64,000 bases of DNA. It comes from Linanthus parryae. Taxonomy: Eukaryota; Streptophyta; Magnoliopsida; Ericales; Polemoniaceae. Of this stretch, positions 24,501 through 35,981 are shown one piece after another. Location: positions 142,039,927 through 142,103,926 of the forward strand of contig JALGPY010000002.1 of assembly GCA_023055425.1 (NCBI GenBank), given 5' to 3'. The notes below the pieces were generated by a model. It had not been told where the DNA came from and searched no databases. It saw nothing but the letters and a program-made list of their open reading frames with translations. How positions within the stretch are numbered: the stretch's first letter is position 1; every line of letters begins with the position of its first letter. The position numbers and the translations under genes are program-made.

Positions 24501-27500
24501 GGTAGCGGGGTGGATTTAATACTAAAGTCAGGGGCGGTCAGTGTCTTTTACCCATCTTTTTAACATATGTTATGCGCCCTTAGAAAATACACTATTGCCC
24601 TGGCTGGAAAAAATATTTACCCTTTGTTATAGCTTGACTAATTTTTTGCCCCGGCTGGTTTGATTTCCTAGCTCCCCCTCTGCCAGGGGTTTATCTGCAG
24701 TTTTATTATACGCCTGCTAAGAATGGGCTTGGTGTACAAGTAGTATTAACTTACATACATGTGATTTAGTCCACAGAAATAAGGATCGGATGGCTAATAT
24801 CCCATTGACTCAGCATAGGTGTCATTGTTCTATTAACTATGTTAACAGAGGAAAGGGAATGTCAACTAAAGATAAAAAATTGTCGGAACGTTAGGGGTGA
24901 ACGTCATTGGACTTTCCCTAAGGTTCATGTAAAGATTACTCAAATAGTACATGAGGTACTTCCAAAAATAAATGTTTTGAACACTTCAAACATCAGCCCA
25001 GCAGGTCATCGTTATGATCAGAATGTGTAACCAAATGGTTGTGTAGATCCAGGTAAGGGCTTAGTCCAGTTATGAGTATATTAGTCTATACATTCTTTTG
25101 GTAAGTGGTAACCATAAACCTTGAGGCTATGTTCGGTATTTGGAAAACGCAAGGAAAATGAAAATGAAAAGAAAATCCTGGATATAGAAAGAAAATAAAA
25201 CGAAACGAAATGGAAAGGAAAAGTTTTAAGTAGAAAATGGATCTCTCTCTTTCCCTCACCCTCCCCCTCCCTCTCTCTCGATTGGAGATCAAGAGAGATT
25301 GAGAGAGGTAGGTTATGTGGGTAAAAGTTATGATTCTGCAAAAATTTATGGGTGATAATGAAGGATAATGGTGCTTCAAAAATGTACACCTCAATCTCAG
25401 GATCTCTAGCCACCAGAATGTTTGCATTATTCTCGCTACAAGGAAGGAAGTGCACGAGTTCAAGTGTATCTAATTGAGATGTTTAATGTTCCTGAATAAT
25501 TAGGAATAATGAGTTGTGGCAGAAATGATTCATTCTCCCAGAAAGACAAAAGGATTTACTCGAATGCTCTTTTGGTTGGTGGTAAGTCATTTTCCTATAA
25601 AAATTTCTCTTTTCCTAACGTTAGATTCGCAATTTGTGTTGTTAAGTCTTTTAGTAAGTAAAATGATTTTACTTAAATTATGTAAAATAATTTACACATT
25701 TTGAAACCGTGAAGGATGGTGACAACGCCCCCAACTACCACTACCGCTGCTGCTGACCACCTCCCCCAAAGTGCTGCCGCAGATGCCGTCGACCACCGCC
25801 ACTTGGCCATCATAATGTTAATATGAGATATTCATGTTTTGCGAGGTTTCAAGATTGACTCGAACTCATAACATAAATAATTAACCATTTGATCAACTAA
25901 TTTAATTGTTAGAGGCTAAGAAAAAGATTGTTTAAATGTTAACCAAACACAAGAAATTGAATGTAGAGGAAAAATTTTCACAGAAAATACTTTAGGAGTA
26001 AAATAACATTTTACTGCCAACCAAACAGAGCCATAATGCAGAATATAAAAATAGTGATTGTTTTGAGAAACGGGTTACAAAATGCAGTATGACTAAGCAC
26101 ATACTGCGTCGTCCAAGTGTCGTCGTAAGAGATCCATATTTATGATCCACCTCTTTTGACTGCCTTGTCCACTCTATTTCCCCAGATTTCAGACAATTTT
26201 ACTATTTTCGTGCTTCTTAGCCAACCATTAATTCTCGTGAACATAGTGCAAGGTCGTGCTACCACCACCCTTGTTTTGAAAGAATACCTAAAATCACCTT
26301 GAAAAGGGCACTGCAAATACTAACCTGAAGTTATCTGAGCTGAAGACAGCAGAATCATCCTGCATGCCAATCAACTTCACAAAGTCCAGAGGACTGATCT
26401 CTTTCACACAGCTTTGTAAGCAGAGGTACGGCCTTAGTGCCTTGAGCTCCATAAGATGGCTCAGCTGCTTAACAGGTAACAACCATTTGTCATTCCATAC
26501 AGAAGCTAAACAAATATCTGCAAACCTCAGAAACATAGCCTGTACATACCTGAGAATCCTGAAAAGTTCCAGGCTTCCTGTCCCTAGCTGTTGTTAGCAA
26601 GGTTTGAAGAAATATTATGGCCTCGGGACAGAACTTGTGAGATTGTCTGGTGACCTACAGGCAACATGTCAAAATATCTGTCAAATAGTTAAGAGGAAAG
26701 GGAGAATAGAAGTTATTGCAAATGTGTCCCAACCCAGCTTAAGTGTCAAGGCGAGTGGCATTACAGAGTCGGATAAGTTAGTTACTTAATTCGGGGTATT
26801 GGGTCTTCACGAAAAAGTGCTTGGAAGTTGAATTAGATTATGGATATGATACATCTGAAGTGGTTAGCTATGTATATTAAGTGTGTACTTCAAAAAACGA
26901 AATCATTAGATGTATTTAGCAATTTTCCATTCTCAACATGCTTAGATAGGACCAATATCTTTATGTATTATGCTGAGTATGTCAACTAGATTGATTCCTC
27001 TTGTACTGACAGAAACCTATGCCTAATAAACTATTGAAGCAGTTGAACATACTAATTAGGCAGTGTATTTAAGCATAAAGACCCGGTACTGTAATGGTCA
27101 ATTGCCTAAACTAAACTAAGCTGAGAGCATAACGAAAAGTAAGGGAGACACTAACACCCATGTTGATGCTAGCTCCTGTCCAACACGGGAAATTCGCTCA
27201 AATGAAGGTTCGTAACATTTTCAAGTATCCAAAAGAATCACAGACGTCCTGGTCTTCCAGGACCTTCATAATCAGAGCTTTGGAACATAGAAAACCATGG
27301 TGGAAAACTGAAATACTTAAAGAAGTATTTCGAATCTTTTCCAAACAGTGGCCTGACATCAATTCTGCTGTAATTATTTTACAATGCCAACCACTTGGCA
27401 TGACTTCATGATACATACATTCAGGAAAACTATTATGGATCCAGAAGTTAAACCAGTGAACTGAAAAATTAACGTGGTAACCAAAATTGAAGCCAATTTC

Positions 27501-30500
27501 GCATTAAAATTGATTTACCGAGCTTTATATTAGCCAAATAACTACTACCTCTGTTTCTTCTCTTTCAGCCTACTTCACTTTTTGTCACTATTCACTGGAT
27601 CACTTTAATCCGGTGATTTGATTAGCAAAACGATATAAGAATTTAATAATCTTTGCATGGTCTTGTAGAGTAAAATTTTTTCTAAAACACTATGGAAAAT
27701 TGGCAAAAAATTATATTGTTTTACTATCTAAAATAATTGAGTCAAAGTGACCCAGTTACGAGTTAAAAAGTCAAAGTAGGACTATCCAGAAGAAACGGAG
27801 GTAGTACAATTTTGTAAACTATGGTACATGCATGTTGGCACCAATTAAATTTGTGGAGATAAAACGGATTCAGTACCAGAAGTAAAATCCAAAAAGGGGC
27901 CTTAATCTAAGGAACAAGTTGAGTTCCATGCCTTAAATTAAGGAGATGCTCAAATGTGTATTCTGAATTCGAGACTGCAAACAATAAGTTAGCCATATTT
28001 CCCCTGGAGTAGCTACATACAAGTAATTCTCAGATTACTTCAATACAACTGAATTTATTTTAAAGGACATCATCTATAGAAGATTGGGATTTAGTTTGTA
28101 ATATGCTTAGTTGTTGAATTGAAATCATGTATCTTTATTGTCATACAAGTAAGTTACAAAAAGAAAGGACAGAGAACCCAAGAATTCTCGTTTTATTTTA
28201 GTTATTCACAAAAAACGCCATTTACCTTCTATATGACATTTTGTACTCAGTTAAAAGAAGTGTTCTGAACATAACCATGTCCAATAATTCTATATATGTA
28301 AGGAGTGCTCCCAAGATAATGAGAGAAGAAGTCAACAGCTGAGTTGATATAAATTTAGGAATGACACAGTCTACCTTTTCCATTTCGTAGTATTGAGTAT
28401 TTATCCAAAAAAATCCATATGAAATGTTCAGAATGAAGGAACAGACATAAAGGTAGACAATACGAGCACAAATGATTTACTTCTTCCAAGAAATTCAAAA
28501 TAACGGATAAGGAACTAAATTTATGTATGTAGATCAAAAGAAAAGTAATACTCTTCACTGGGAGTATGATGGATTGAAGATGAACCGCGCACGTGCCACC
28601 TTTCAGCACTTCATTGATATACTTGTTGACAAAATTTATCGGTTAACTCTACTTTCTGATCCCACTGCTCCATATTAGCAGAGAGTACTTCTACTTTCAA
28701 CTATACTAACTATCTATCCATTCTTTGAGCAAAATGACATGCAAGGGGACATGTTGAAAGTGTACAATAGATTAGTATCAAACCTATTTATTTAGAAAAC
28801 AGGGTTACTCGTTGAAGCTCATCAAGTTTTGTCAATAGAATTGTGGTTAAAATAGTCAAGATTTTAACATGCATCTGACAAGAACAAAGTGTTTAGCAGG
28901 TTGTGAGGCTCAGAGACACTTGGATACAGTTTAACTGCATACGTGTAAATTTATACATGGAGAAACATGTGATATGGGACATGCAGTGATGACCCAAGAC
29001 AAGCACTTGAGAAATAATATGAATGATCGTCTTAGATAATATGATCTAAATGAAAGGCACAGTAAATAGGTAAGCTGTCTAAAATGCACTTACAGAGAGG
29101 ACCATAGAGCACAAAAATGACCCAACTGCAATATCCCGGCCAGACGTAATGGGACAACGCATCAGAAATTCACACATCAAGAGTATTACTGGAGTCATGA
29201 CAGCATGTCGAAAATCAGAGCAAGGGAATATCACGGACCATAATCTGAAGAGAAACAATGTCTTCTGAGTCGGCCAACAGCTTTTCTCTACCAAAAGAAA
29301 AGGACTCTTCTAAGAAAAAAAACAGCTCACTACAGAAAACTTTCAACAGCATAATGATAAGTTCTAGAGAATGATAAGTACATCAAAGCCAACCTGGATT
29401 CTTTATATCTTCACAGAACTGTGTTCGGATGCGAAAGAGCCTTTGACGAGCACAAATGGCTGCAAAATATGGTATCTCGCCACTTATCTCCACTAATGGC
29501 TTCACAAGCAGATTTAACAGCTCGAGATTCAGTGGTATTTCATTTGCTGAAACAGCAAAATACTGGAGTAGGACACCATAAAAGACCTAGAGAAATATGA
29601 ACAGCAAGCTCAATTGGCACGGTCGATTACTCTAATTATGCAGATAGAAAAACCTCGGTAAATATGTAATAGAAAAAATGACTCCCTCAGGTTACACTTG
29701 GAAGTATGGATTTAGCTAGGAAAAAGAAAATGAAGGATCAATTACATAACAAGAATGAAATAGCGTTTTTTCCAACAAAAGAAAACATGATGTTAAGATT
29801 TCTTGTTTACCATGTCAAGAGTTACAACTCTGTACAATCAATCAAATAAATAGGTTTTTTATTCTTTTCCGTTTTTCCTTCCATTTTTTATTATCGAAAT
29901 ACATGTTTCCAAGCATAGCCTTGGGGGAACTGAAACAAAAAAGTTCTTAATTGATCATCTTGATAAGCGCGTGATTTTTCCGTGATAGAAGGCAATCACA
30001 AATATTTTCCGTGCAGAGAAACTCCTGACAAAGTAAAATTTAATTTGGAACAAAAGTAACTATGCTGAATGTTCTCTCAGAAACCTATAAAAAGAAGTCC
30101 CAAAACGAAGGTTCTTACTTGCATTTTCTTCCGATTCTCTGCTGCTATACTGATAGCATTACATGTACGAATTCGTCTAATTGCTTCAACGATTTGGCTA
30201 TCAGGGCGATTCTGCAGCAATTCAGATAATTCTTCTAAGCTTTTCGGAGCTGCAATTACATAAGGGAGCTCTTCTTGTTGAGTTGAAGGTGGTTTACGAT
30301 TAGCTTCTGTTTTCCCCACATCATCAGGGAGCGCCTTGGCTATTTCTTTCATCTTCAGTGACTTTCTATGGCTTCTTTGTTCGGTCTTTTCAGGTCTATC
30401 ATCATTTTCGTCCTCCTCGCCATCTTCTTCTTCATCCAAATCTGTATTAAGATTTTCATCATCACTCTGTTCCCAGTCCTTCAAGGAATGTGCCTTTTCA

Positions 30501-33500
30501 TTTTCCTCATTCTCAGAATCCATTTCATCGTCACTGTCATCTTCACCACTTCCCAGGTCCTCTGAAGTTGAACCGTCTTCACTTCCGTCACCAATAGATT
30601 TTTCACCTTTTAGAACCTCGCGAATCCAAGCCCCTTTATTCCTTCGCTGCTCATCATGAGAGAACGAATCCCCAAGATCATCTCCGGAGAGAGACCTTGG
30701 CCTGTCGGTGGCATCAACATCTTCAGTAGCCTCTCCGTCTTCATCGCTAGATTCATCAGCTGCAAGCATTCTTTTTTGCCGCTCCTCCTAAAATAGGGGC
30801 CCAACATCATCATACAATAATACAAATGCAAAAGCCAAATGCGTATTTCAGCAATAAAAATTTGCAAATGCAACTTACATCAGCAAGAAGACGATTCCCA
30901 CATGCAGGAGTGCAATACATATCATAAAATGACAATTACTGTCACAATTAAACAGTGGACTGACACTTCAAGCATGTTTTATTTTGTTTAACCTACCATG
31001 ATGATTAAATGTTAACACGAAACCGCATTCAACTCATCAAAGTGAAAACTTCATTGCTGTAAGATATATTAGGATTTCAGCTCAACGACATAACTGTCTT
31101 TAACAAATTATGAGAGTCTATGAGCAACTCGAGGCTGGAATCAATAGAAGTCCACACAGTAAATTGATGTATAGCGTAAAATAATGTTGACCAAAACGAC
31201 ACCCTCAAACTCTTTACGGATCTAAAAGAGAATAAATATTCAATCACCCCCATGTGCCAACTAGAAGAGAACAATCTGGGTAATATATGCAAAGACTTGT
31301 TTTCTCATGCACAAGCGCACCTCCAATTCTTCCAGTCGCTCTTTCTCCTCTTGAGCAATTTCTTCAGGTGTCTTTGTCCTGTCTGATGGGCGAGCTCGCA
31401 TATCCAATGACATCGCACTCACAAGTTTGTCATATGAGTCTGGTTCATCCTGTAAAAACCAGTCGAAAGTTATGCATCCAAATTCTTGACAAGATCTTGG
31501 TAAATAATATAGCCTTATCTACTAACAAGCAAACAGTACTTCAGTTCGAAAATACACTCATCAAATGCTCCCAACTAAGAAGCTTTTCATTAAATAAATG
31601 CCTGTAAGACAATAAATATTTCTTACAACTTCACAAGAAAAAACTTGGCTAGAACATGGCTCTGACAATATTAATTCCTCCATTGTGAACAAGCATATAT
31701 TGAAACCCTACCTGATGAAGAGTATCTTTGTTTTTACCAAAGACTACCCCGTCTTTCCTGAGAGACACATTTGAAATACTCTTGTTCACTAGAGCTTTTA
31801 GAGCAGTCATCTTGTGTGGTTGTGTTAAAGATAACAACGCGTCAGATTGACCCAATGACATAAAATCTTTGTCCAGCTGGTCCGTGAGTTCATCATTTTC
31901 TTCTTTTTCCTTTGCTTTTTGGGCCTGATGACAGATGAATAAGGAAAGAGAAAGAAGGTTAGTAAACTAGTTCAAGTGAGTAGCAAGCTCGGGATATGTC
32001 AAGAAAAATTTCTTCTATAGTCAATCACCTTGAAGTACTTGCTCTTCTTAATAAGCTCTTCCATCACTTCCTTCTTTGTTTTGTGTCTCTAAAACAGGAA
32101 ACATCACATCAAACACATGAATTCCCCATACATCAGTTCAAACATAACCAACGGTATGCTTTCTAACATGTGTTTCCTGAGCGGTAACTAAAGATAGACT
32201 CACATTTTCCTCCCCTTCAGCTGTAGATCCCTCTTTAACATTAAGTCGGTCTGAGAGCGGCAAGTTCTCTGGGTAAAACAAGCATGAGATACAGTTAGAT
32301 CCCAGAGGAAGAAAGCAAGTACAAGTTAACCATTCAGTCTGACAAATTATCATGCAGACAGATGAGATATAGTCCCCCCTTTTTGAAGCTTTTCTCAAAT
32401 TAATGGTCACCTTAAATCTGATAATTAAAAATAATGCTATTAGAGATATATCATTATAGTATATTATTGTTAGGTTATTTAGTTTCTACTAGTTGGGTGC
32501 ACGTTCGTTGCACGTGAGGGTATCTTCATTTGTTCATGACATTCATTAACCAGATAAGTATATATTTCGGTGCAACCCTGCTCATAACATCATTAAGTAA
32601 ATGAACATATGAACATGCTAAAAACAAATAATTTTGAACCCAGGACCATCAATTTCATTCAGTGGTGCTCAACCTTATTTTCAATACTAAGATCCTAACA
32701 GAGATAACAGATCGATATTTATCCAAGCGAATATAAAATATGAGACAAATAAATTCATTAAATGTCAAAGCAGCTTCAAAAAGTTGCCATATCATTGAAT
32801 AAGAAAGAGAAAAAAATAAACTTGAAATATCATCGCCATTTCGTAGACCAGCATATTTTTCACATGTTCCTACGCTATTGTCTCCTCATGTCACATTGAT
32901 TAGCCTTCTTCACTGTTTTTGATAGCCTGCAGAATTAGTGTTTGAGCTACTTCCCTGCCCTAGTCTTTCCTGATCTTGTACCTCTGTTTAGGTCTGTGAT
33001 TGCCTTTGTGTTCAATGAAAAGTTTCAGTTTCTCTAAAATGAAATAAGCATTTTTACTCAACTTAGTAGGGTTAAATGGTGACAGTTCTGGTGCTCAATT
33101 GCAATTGTGTAGAAGAACTTGTTTCCTCAATATTACAAAGTATGGAACACATGCAGCAAAGAACATAAGAGAACATATAACAGTAAAGACATATGTTCAT
33201 ACAGTGGTGGTCACTCGTTGTGGCCTATACGACAAAATTTGTCATATCCCAAATGCAGGGTTTGTAGAAATAGATGAATCATTACTAATGTATTTTGGTT
33301 TTTAATTTGTACTCTCTTACTTATCATTTTTCTCTATTGGCTTCGAGCGACTTTTTTTTTTTTTTTTGCTGTTGCAGATTTTCTTTGAGGTAGAAGAAAT
33401 TTGTGCCATTCCCATCTATTTTGGCTTGCCATTGGTTCTCAATGGTGGAAGAAATTACATCCATTTACCTTGAACTATTTGTTTCATTAGTAATTCAATT

Positions 33501-35539
33501 CCACGCAATGAGGTAAGAGTAGAACAATTTCAAGTTGAGCAGCTGATAATGTTCCAGTAGCAAATTAAATATCTCAACTACATGTTTAAATTGTAGTATC
33601 ATATGTACTCAGAGGGTGCAAAGGTTTTGCTTCATACATGACGGGTCATAGGTGAATGAACTACTGAAACTTGACTTTGGCATCCAACTTAACCACTCAA
33701 AAGAAAATTATAAAATGTAGCAGGGTCAAATAGGGCATGCACCACAAGTTCAGTCTACCAGTATTCATGGGGAGACTAGGTTATATGCCTACGGGTAAGT
33801 CGTCCCGAGAAAAATTACATCAAAACAAACTTCAATCCAGTATAATGAGAAATACCGTCAGCAAACAATTGGACATTCATGCTTCCATAGGGATCAGGAT
33901 TAAAGATAAAGAGATCCATGCTTCCATAGGGATTATGATTAAGAGTTCCGGGTTTTTGAATAACCTTATACTAATTACTGATTCTATTATATTACTTGAT
34001 TTTAAATATTGCAAAATATTTCATCTGTAACTGCCCTGCTATAATTGTTTGAACCATTCGAAACCATGAGAAAGAGGTCCAGAAGATGGAACTATATTAT
34101 CTGAGAGAAAGATATAGGGAGAAGAGATAATACATGTCAAATACAATTTGTTTAATCAAAGAGAACATACTAAATTTATAACTTTGAGAGTCTTTGTTTT
34201 CTATTGGACAAGCCAGAAACTGCGTATTGTAAATACAGGAGTCAAAAATAATATATCACTAATTTATTGAAAGATTGATCGGAATTCATACCTTCTTAGA
34301 ATAATAGCTTGTCATATCCCGAAATCACTAATAATATTAACATCAAGATATTGTTGACACACAACTACTGACCAATAGCAGGGCATACCTTCTACTCAGT
34401 ATCAACAGATCATTACACTCTACTAAATCCAATGGTGATTACTAAAAACACATAAACATTGAAACCGTCATCGATACTAATATGTTTACTAGTATAGATT
34501 GATCGGATCGATTTCGTTTCAGTTCTCTATAGTTCTTCAAGCCTATATTAGTTTATTATGAAACACTCAATAGTACTATTCTTCTCATATTCTATCATGG
34601 TACTTGAGATGGCTCCCTAAGTCACAAGTTATTAACTACTAGATCAAGTTAGTATGCATATTAAAATGCTCTAATTAACGCCATAATGCCATGTGAGTTT
34701 ATGTTTACCCATATCCATACTCGGGGATTATCCATCCAATAAATATGAGAAATATCAAACCCATGGAAGCGATCATGCCAACAAAATCAGTAAAGTAGAT
34801 GTTCAGATAACGTGTTACTTACTCCCAGTATAACCAGATCCCACATCTTCATCATCATCTAGTGGCACGTCATCTTCGAAATCATCCCTTCCAGGAAATG
34901 CTCCAAGCCCTTCCTCTCCGAAATCATCTTCCTCCCCATCAGATAAATTATACTTCTGTTTCTTACTCACTTTCATCTGCCAAAAATTTAATATGCATCC
35001 TCTTATCACTAAACAATAAACACCGTCCGAAATGACTGAAATTGACAGTCCGGTTACTGGAAAGGTCACCAACTGAGAGAATGCTATTCATGTACCTGGC
35101 GTTCACGCTGGGACCTCATAATGGCCTTGTCAAATTCACCAAGCTCGTCATTTTGCTCACCTATACGCTTATCTAGAAAAACAGACGACTTCCCACTCTG
35201 CTCATATTCCTTCAGTAACGTCTTCTTCCTCTGAAATTCATTACAGCACAATTCAAATTACAGATTCAAGGCGAATTCATGAAAACACCCAATATGATAA
35301 ATTAGGAACTTGTGTACCTTTTCAATAGCGTTGGAGCGAGCGAGGCCAACGCGGAGTTCCTCCCCCTTGCGCTTCTTCCCCAGGATGTCGAATTTGCGTC
35401 TGGACCAAATCGTTTCGAAGGGGTTCGGCGGAGGTGCTTTGAGCTTCATGGCTACGGCCTCAGGACCTGACATGTGCTGTCTCTTGTTCTTCTTCTTCTT
35501 ACCACCACCGCCGCTTGATTTGGATGATTTGTTCTTCAT
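21588..35539 (-). CDS. NOP14: Nucleolar protein 14 (NOP14), 14 exons
   Basis: NOP14 is a component of the SSU processome in the nucleolus, needed for 18S pre-rRNA processing and 40S assembly. The spliced frame is 2,829 nt (942 codons plus stop), close to other plant NOP14 proteins. Exons: 35318-35539, 35096-35230, 34823-34976, 32204-32268, 32029-32088, 31712-31924, 31321-31449, 30119-30787, 29394-29586, 29094-29287, 26550-26654, 26325-26464, 21959-22237, 21588-21858. All borders are GT-AG and phases agree. Hallmarks: NPFETIWSRRKFDILGKKRK near residue 39, a long Asp/Glu-rich stretch in exon 8, FRLWSVIFPCSDFRH in exon 10, LYEGFSSFSEIFVPISKLL in exon 13, and a basic C-terminus (GKGKGKKRRR). The start of exon 12 (after GTTAAGCAG) is the least certain border. 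Intron 12 (about 4.1 kb) carries the nested transposons described separately; intron 3 is about 2.55 kb. Confidence 0.93.
22548..22738 (+). other. Cys-rich open stretch in NOP14 intron 12
   Basis: The frame contains KKCPKCGHGCVCV followed by a CNHG, a possible relic zinc-binding motif. It stops being meaningful at the MITE border (22739). I do not recognise a family, and it is antisense to NOP14. It may be a fragment of an older transposon. Confidence 0.2.
23335..24226 (+). mobile_element. Retroposed gene copy with LINE-like 3' tail
   Basis: The 16-bp AAAGTGAAAAATGTTC occurs at 23335-23350 and 24211-24226, the second copy directly after an A-run (24205-24213). The insert (23351-24210, 860 bp) begins with what looks like a 5' UTR, holds an intact wound-responsive-type ORF, and ends TTAATGAAAATTTTACCGCTTACC-like sequence before the A-run, which resembles the 3' ends of plant L1 LINEs. 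This structure fits LINE-driven retroposition, possibly of a chimeric RNA. The precise junction between gene part and tail cannot be seen. Confidence 0.75.
23438..23722 (+). CDS. Wound-responsive family protein (DUF3774), retrocopy
   Basis: The 94-codon frame is intact from ATG 23438 to TAA 23720. It begins MSYLNRIWAAASVAVV and ends MYMNCWGPS, both diagnostic of the small plant DUF3774 wound-responsive family, and has the usual DQGYKLKSGLKSL and SIKQAM motifs. Family members are basic, about 80-95 residues, often wound- or stress-induced, with poorly known biochemistry. The start was chosen because MSYLNR is the family N-terminus, although the frame is open further upstream. It is transcribed, if at all, antisense to NOP14 from inside its intron 12. 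The full length and intact frame leave open whether it is functional. Confidence 0.75.
   Translation: MSYLNRIWAAASVAVVNGTPDQGYKLKSGLKSLQHSQKRFSSAGSGGNTIDFRPVVAFLDDLGGIFGNSNREDRTKQTDESIKQAMYMNCWGPS
25122..26033. other. Possible DNA transposon in NOP14 intron 12
   Basis: The left end reads GGCTATGTTCGGTA and the right end, inverted, GGCTCTGTTTGGTTGG. Words such as TTTTACTGCCAACCAAAC are common at MITE ends. I found no clear target-site duplication, and internal ATG-containing frames are low-complexity. Confidence 0.3.
27545..27804. mobile_element. Stowaway-type MITE in NOP14 intron 10
   Basis: Inverted ends CTACCTCTGTTTCTTCT (left) and CTACCTCCGTTTCTTCT (right, inverted) are flanked by TA on both sides. 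The CTACCTCCGTTTC-type end and TA duplication are typical of Tc1/mariner-related Stowaway elements. Length is about 260 bp with an AT-rich centre. Confidence 0.75.
33877..33942. repeat. Short direct repeat in NOP14 intron 3
   Basis: CATGCTTCCATAGGGAT occurs twice about 39 bp apart, each followed by a GATTAA word. It looks like a local duplication. Confidence 0.7.
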
Positions 35540-35614
35540 GGCTACAGATTCTCGACCTGGGTTCTGAATGCAGAGGTTTGAACTTAGGAAGAATGTAATG
35601 GCGATGGCAACTGC

Positions 35615-35622
35615 TAGGGTTT
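35615..35622 (-). promoter_or_regulatory. Telo-box in the NOP14 leader/promoter
   Basis: AAACCCTA on the minus strand lies 76 bp upstream of the NOP14 start codon. Telo-boxes are common close to the transcription start of plant ribosome-biogenesis genes, so this is a plausible control site. Confidence 0.5.
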
Positions 35623-35675
35623 AAGGAAGTGGGCGTAAACCTGGTCACCAAGGGAAGGGTAAAAGACATAAACCA

Positions 35676-35698
35676 CCCCCCCCCCCCCCCCCCCCCCC
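35676..35698. repeat. Poly(C) tract (23 C)
   Basis: Twenty-three consecutive C residues lie within the presumed MULE TIR, upstream of NOP14. Length in the assembly may be unreliable. Confidence 0.9.
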
Positions 35699-35781
35699 AG
35701 TCGTTTCTCAAAAAAAAAACAAAACAAAACAAAAAAAAACAAAAAACTACTACCCCTTAGTTTGGAATTTGGATATGTCAG

Positions 35782-35880
35782 TATCCGTCACGACGCAGTT
35801 AGGGTGGCAGCTCAAGTGGTAGCCGCTGCATGAGATCCCGAGTTCAAAACGAGAAAAAAAATAAATAAATAAATAAATAA

Positions 35881-35965
<85 letters not shown>

Positions 35966-35981
35966 TATCCGTCACTACACA
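35782..35981 (+). mobile_element. tRNA-headed SINE with (TAA)n tail
   Basis: A 168-bp insert (35798-35965) is flanked by TATCCGTCACGACGCA (35782-35797) and TATCCGTCACTACACA (35966-35981), 14 of 16 identical. Its 55-bp head has a box A-like TGGCAGCTCAAGTGG (35805-35819) and box B-like GAGTTCAAAAC (35840-35850), as in pol III promoters of tRNA-derived SINEs. The rest is an A-rich, (AAAT)n then (TAA)n tail. There is no SINE body, so it is a minimal element. It lies inside the MULE end. Confidence 0.75.

Larger units (their letters stand above)
22837..24553. mobile_element. Mutator-like element (MULE), 1.7 kb
   Basis: The ends are long inverted repeats of about 85 bp that both begin GGGTAAAAGACACTGACC; by eye roughly nine positions differ. 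A 9-bp duplication (ATATTTTTA at 22828-22836, ATCTTTTTA at 24554-24562, one mismatch) is the size made by Mutator. No transposase is present. The interior contains pyrimidine-rich sequence near 23010-23080 and a retroposed gene copy at 23351-24210. The element lies within a 210-bp hAT MITE. Confidence 0.85.
22747..24682. mobile_element. hAT-type MITE, split by a MULE
   Basis: A perfect 8-bp CCAGGGGT duplication (22739-22746 and 24683-24690) flanks an element starting CAGGGCAGGA and ending CTCCCCCTCTG, so the short inverted ends read CAGGG/CAGAG. After removal of the MULE and one of its duplications, the element is about 210 bp. The 8-bp duplication and CAG-type ends indicate a non-autonomous hAT. 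It sits in NOP14 intron 12. Confidence 0.6.

Noticed and set aside
25081..25463. Two overlapping minus-strand frames of about 125 codons
   Set aside because: Low-complexity purine/pyrimidine sequence inside a NOP14 intron, probably transposon DNA; no domain seen.
27160..27411. Plus-strand frame in NOP14 intron 10
   Set aside because: No family recognised, no splice or promoter context, antisense to NOP14.
30336..30659. Plus-strand Ser-rich frame
   Set aside because: Antisense of the acidic region in NOP14 exon 8.
32465..32520. GGGTGCACGTTCGTTGCACGTG word in intron 3, like ends of some plant transposons
   Set aside because: No partner end or target-site duplication found.
35798..35860. tRNA gene
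   Set aside because: Box A- and B-like motifs are present, but there is no acceptor stem or anticodon arm, and TSDs show a retroposon.
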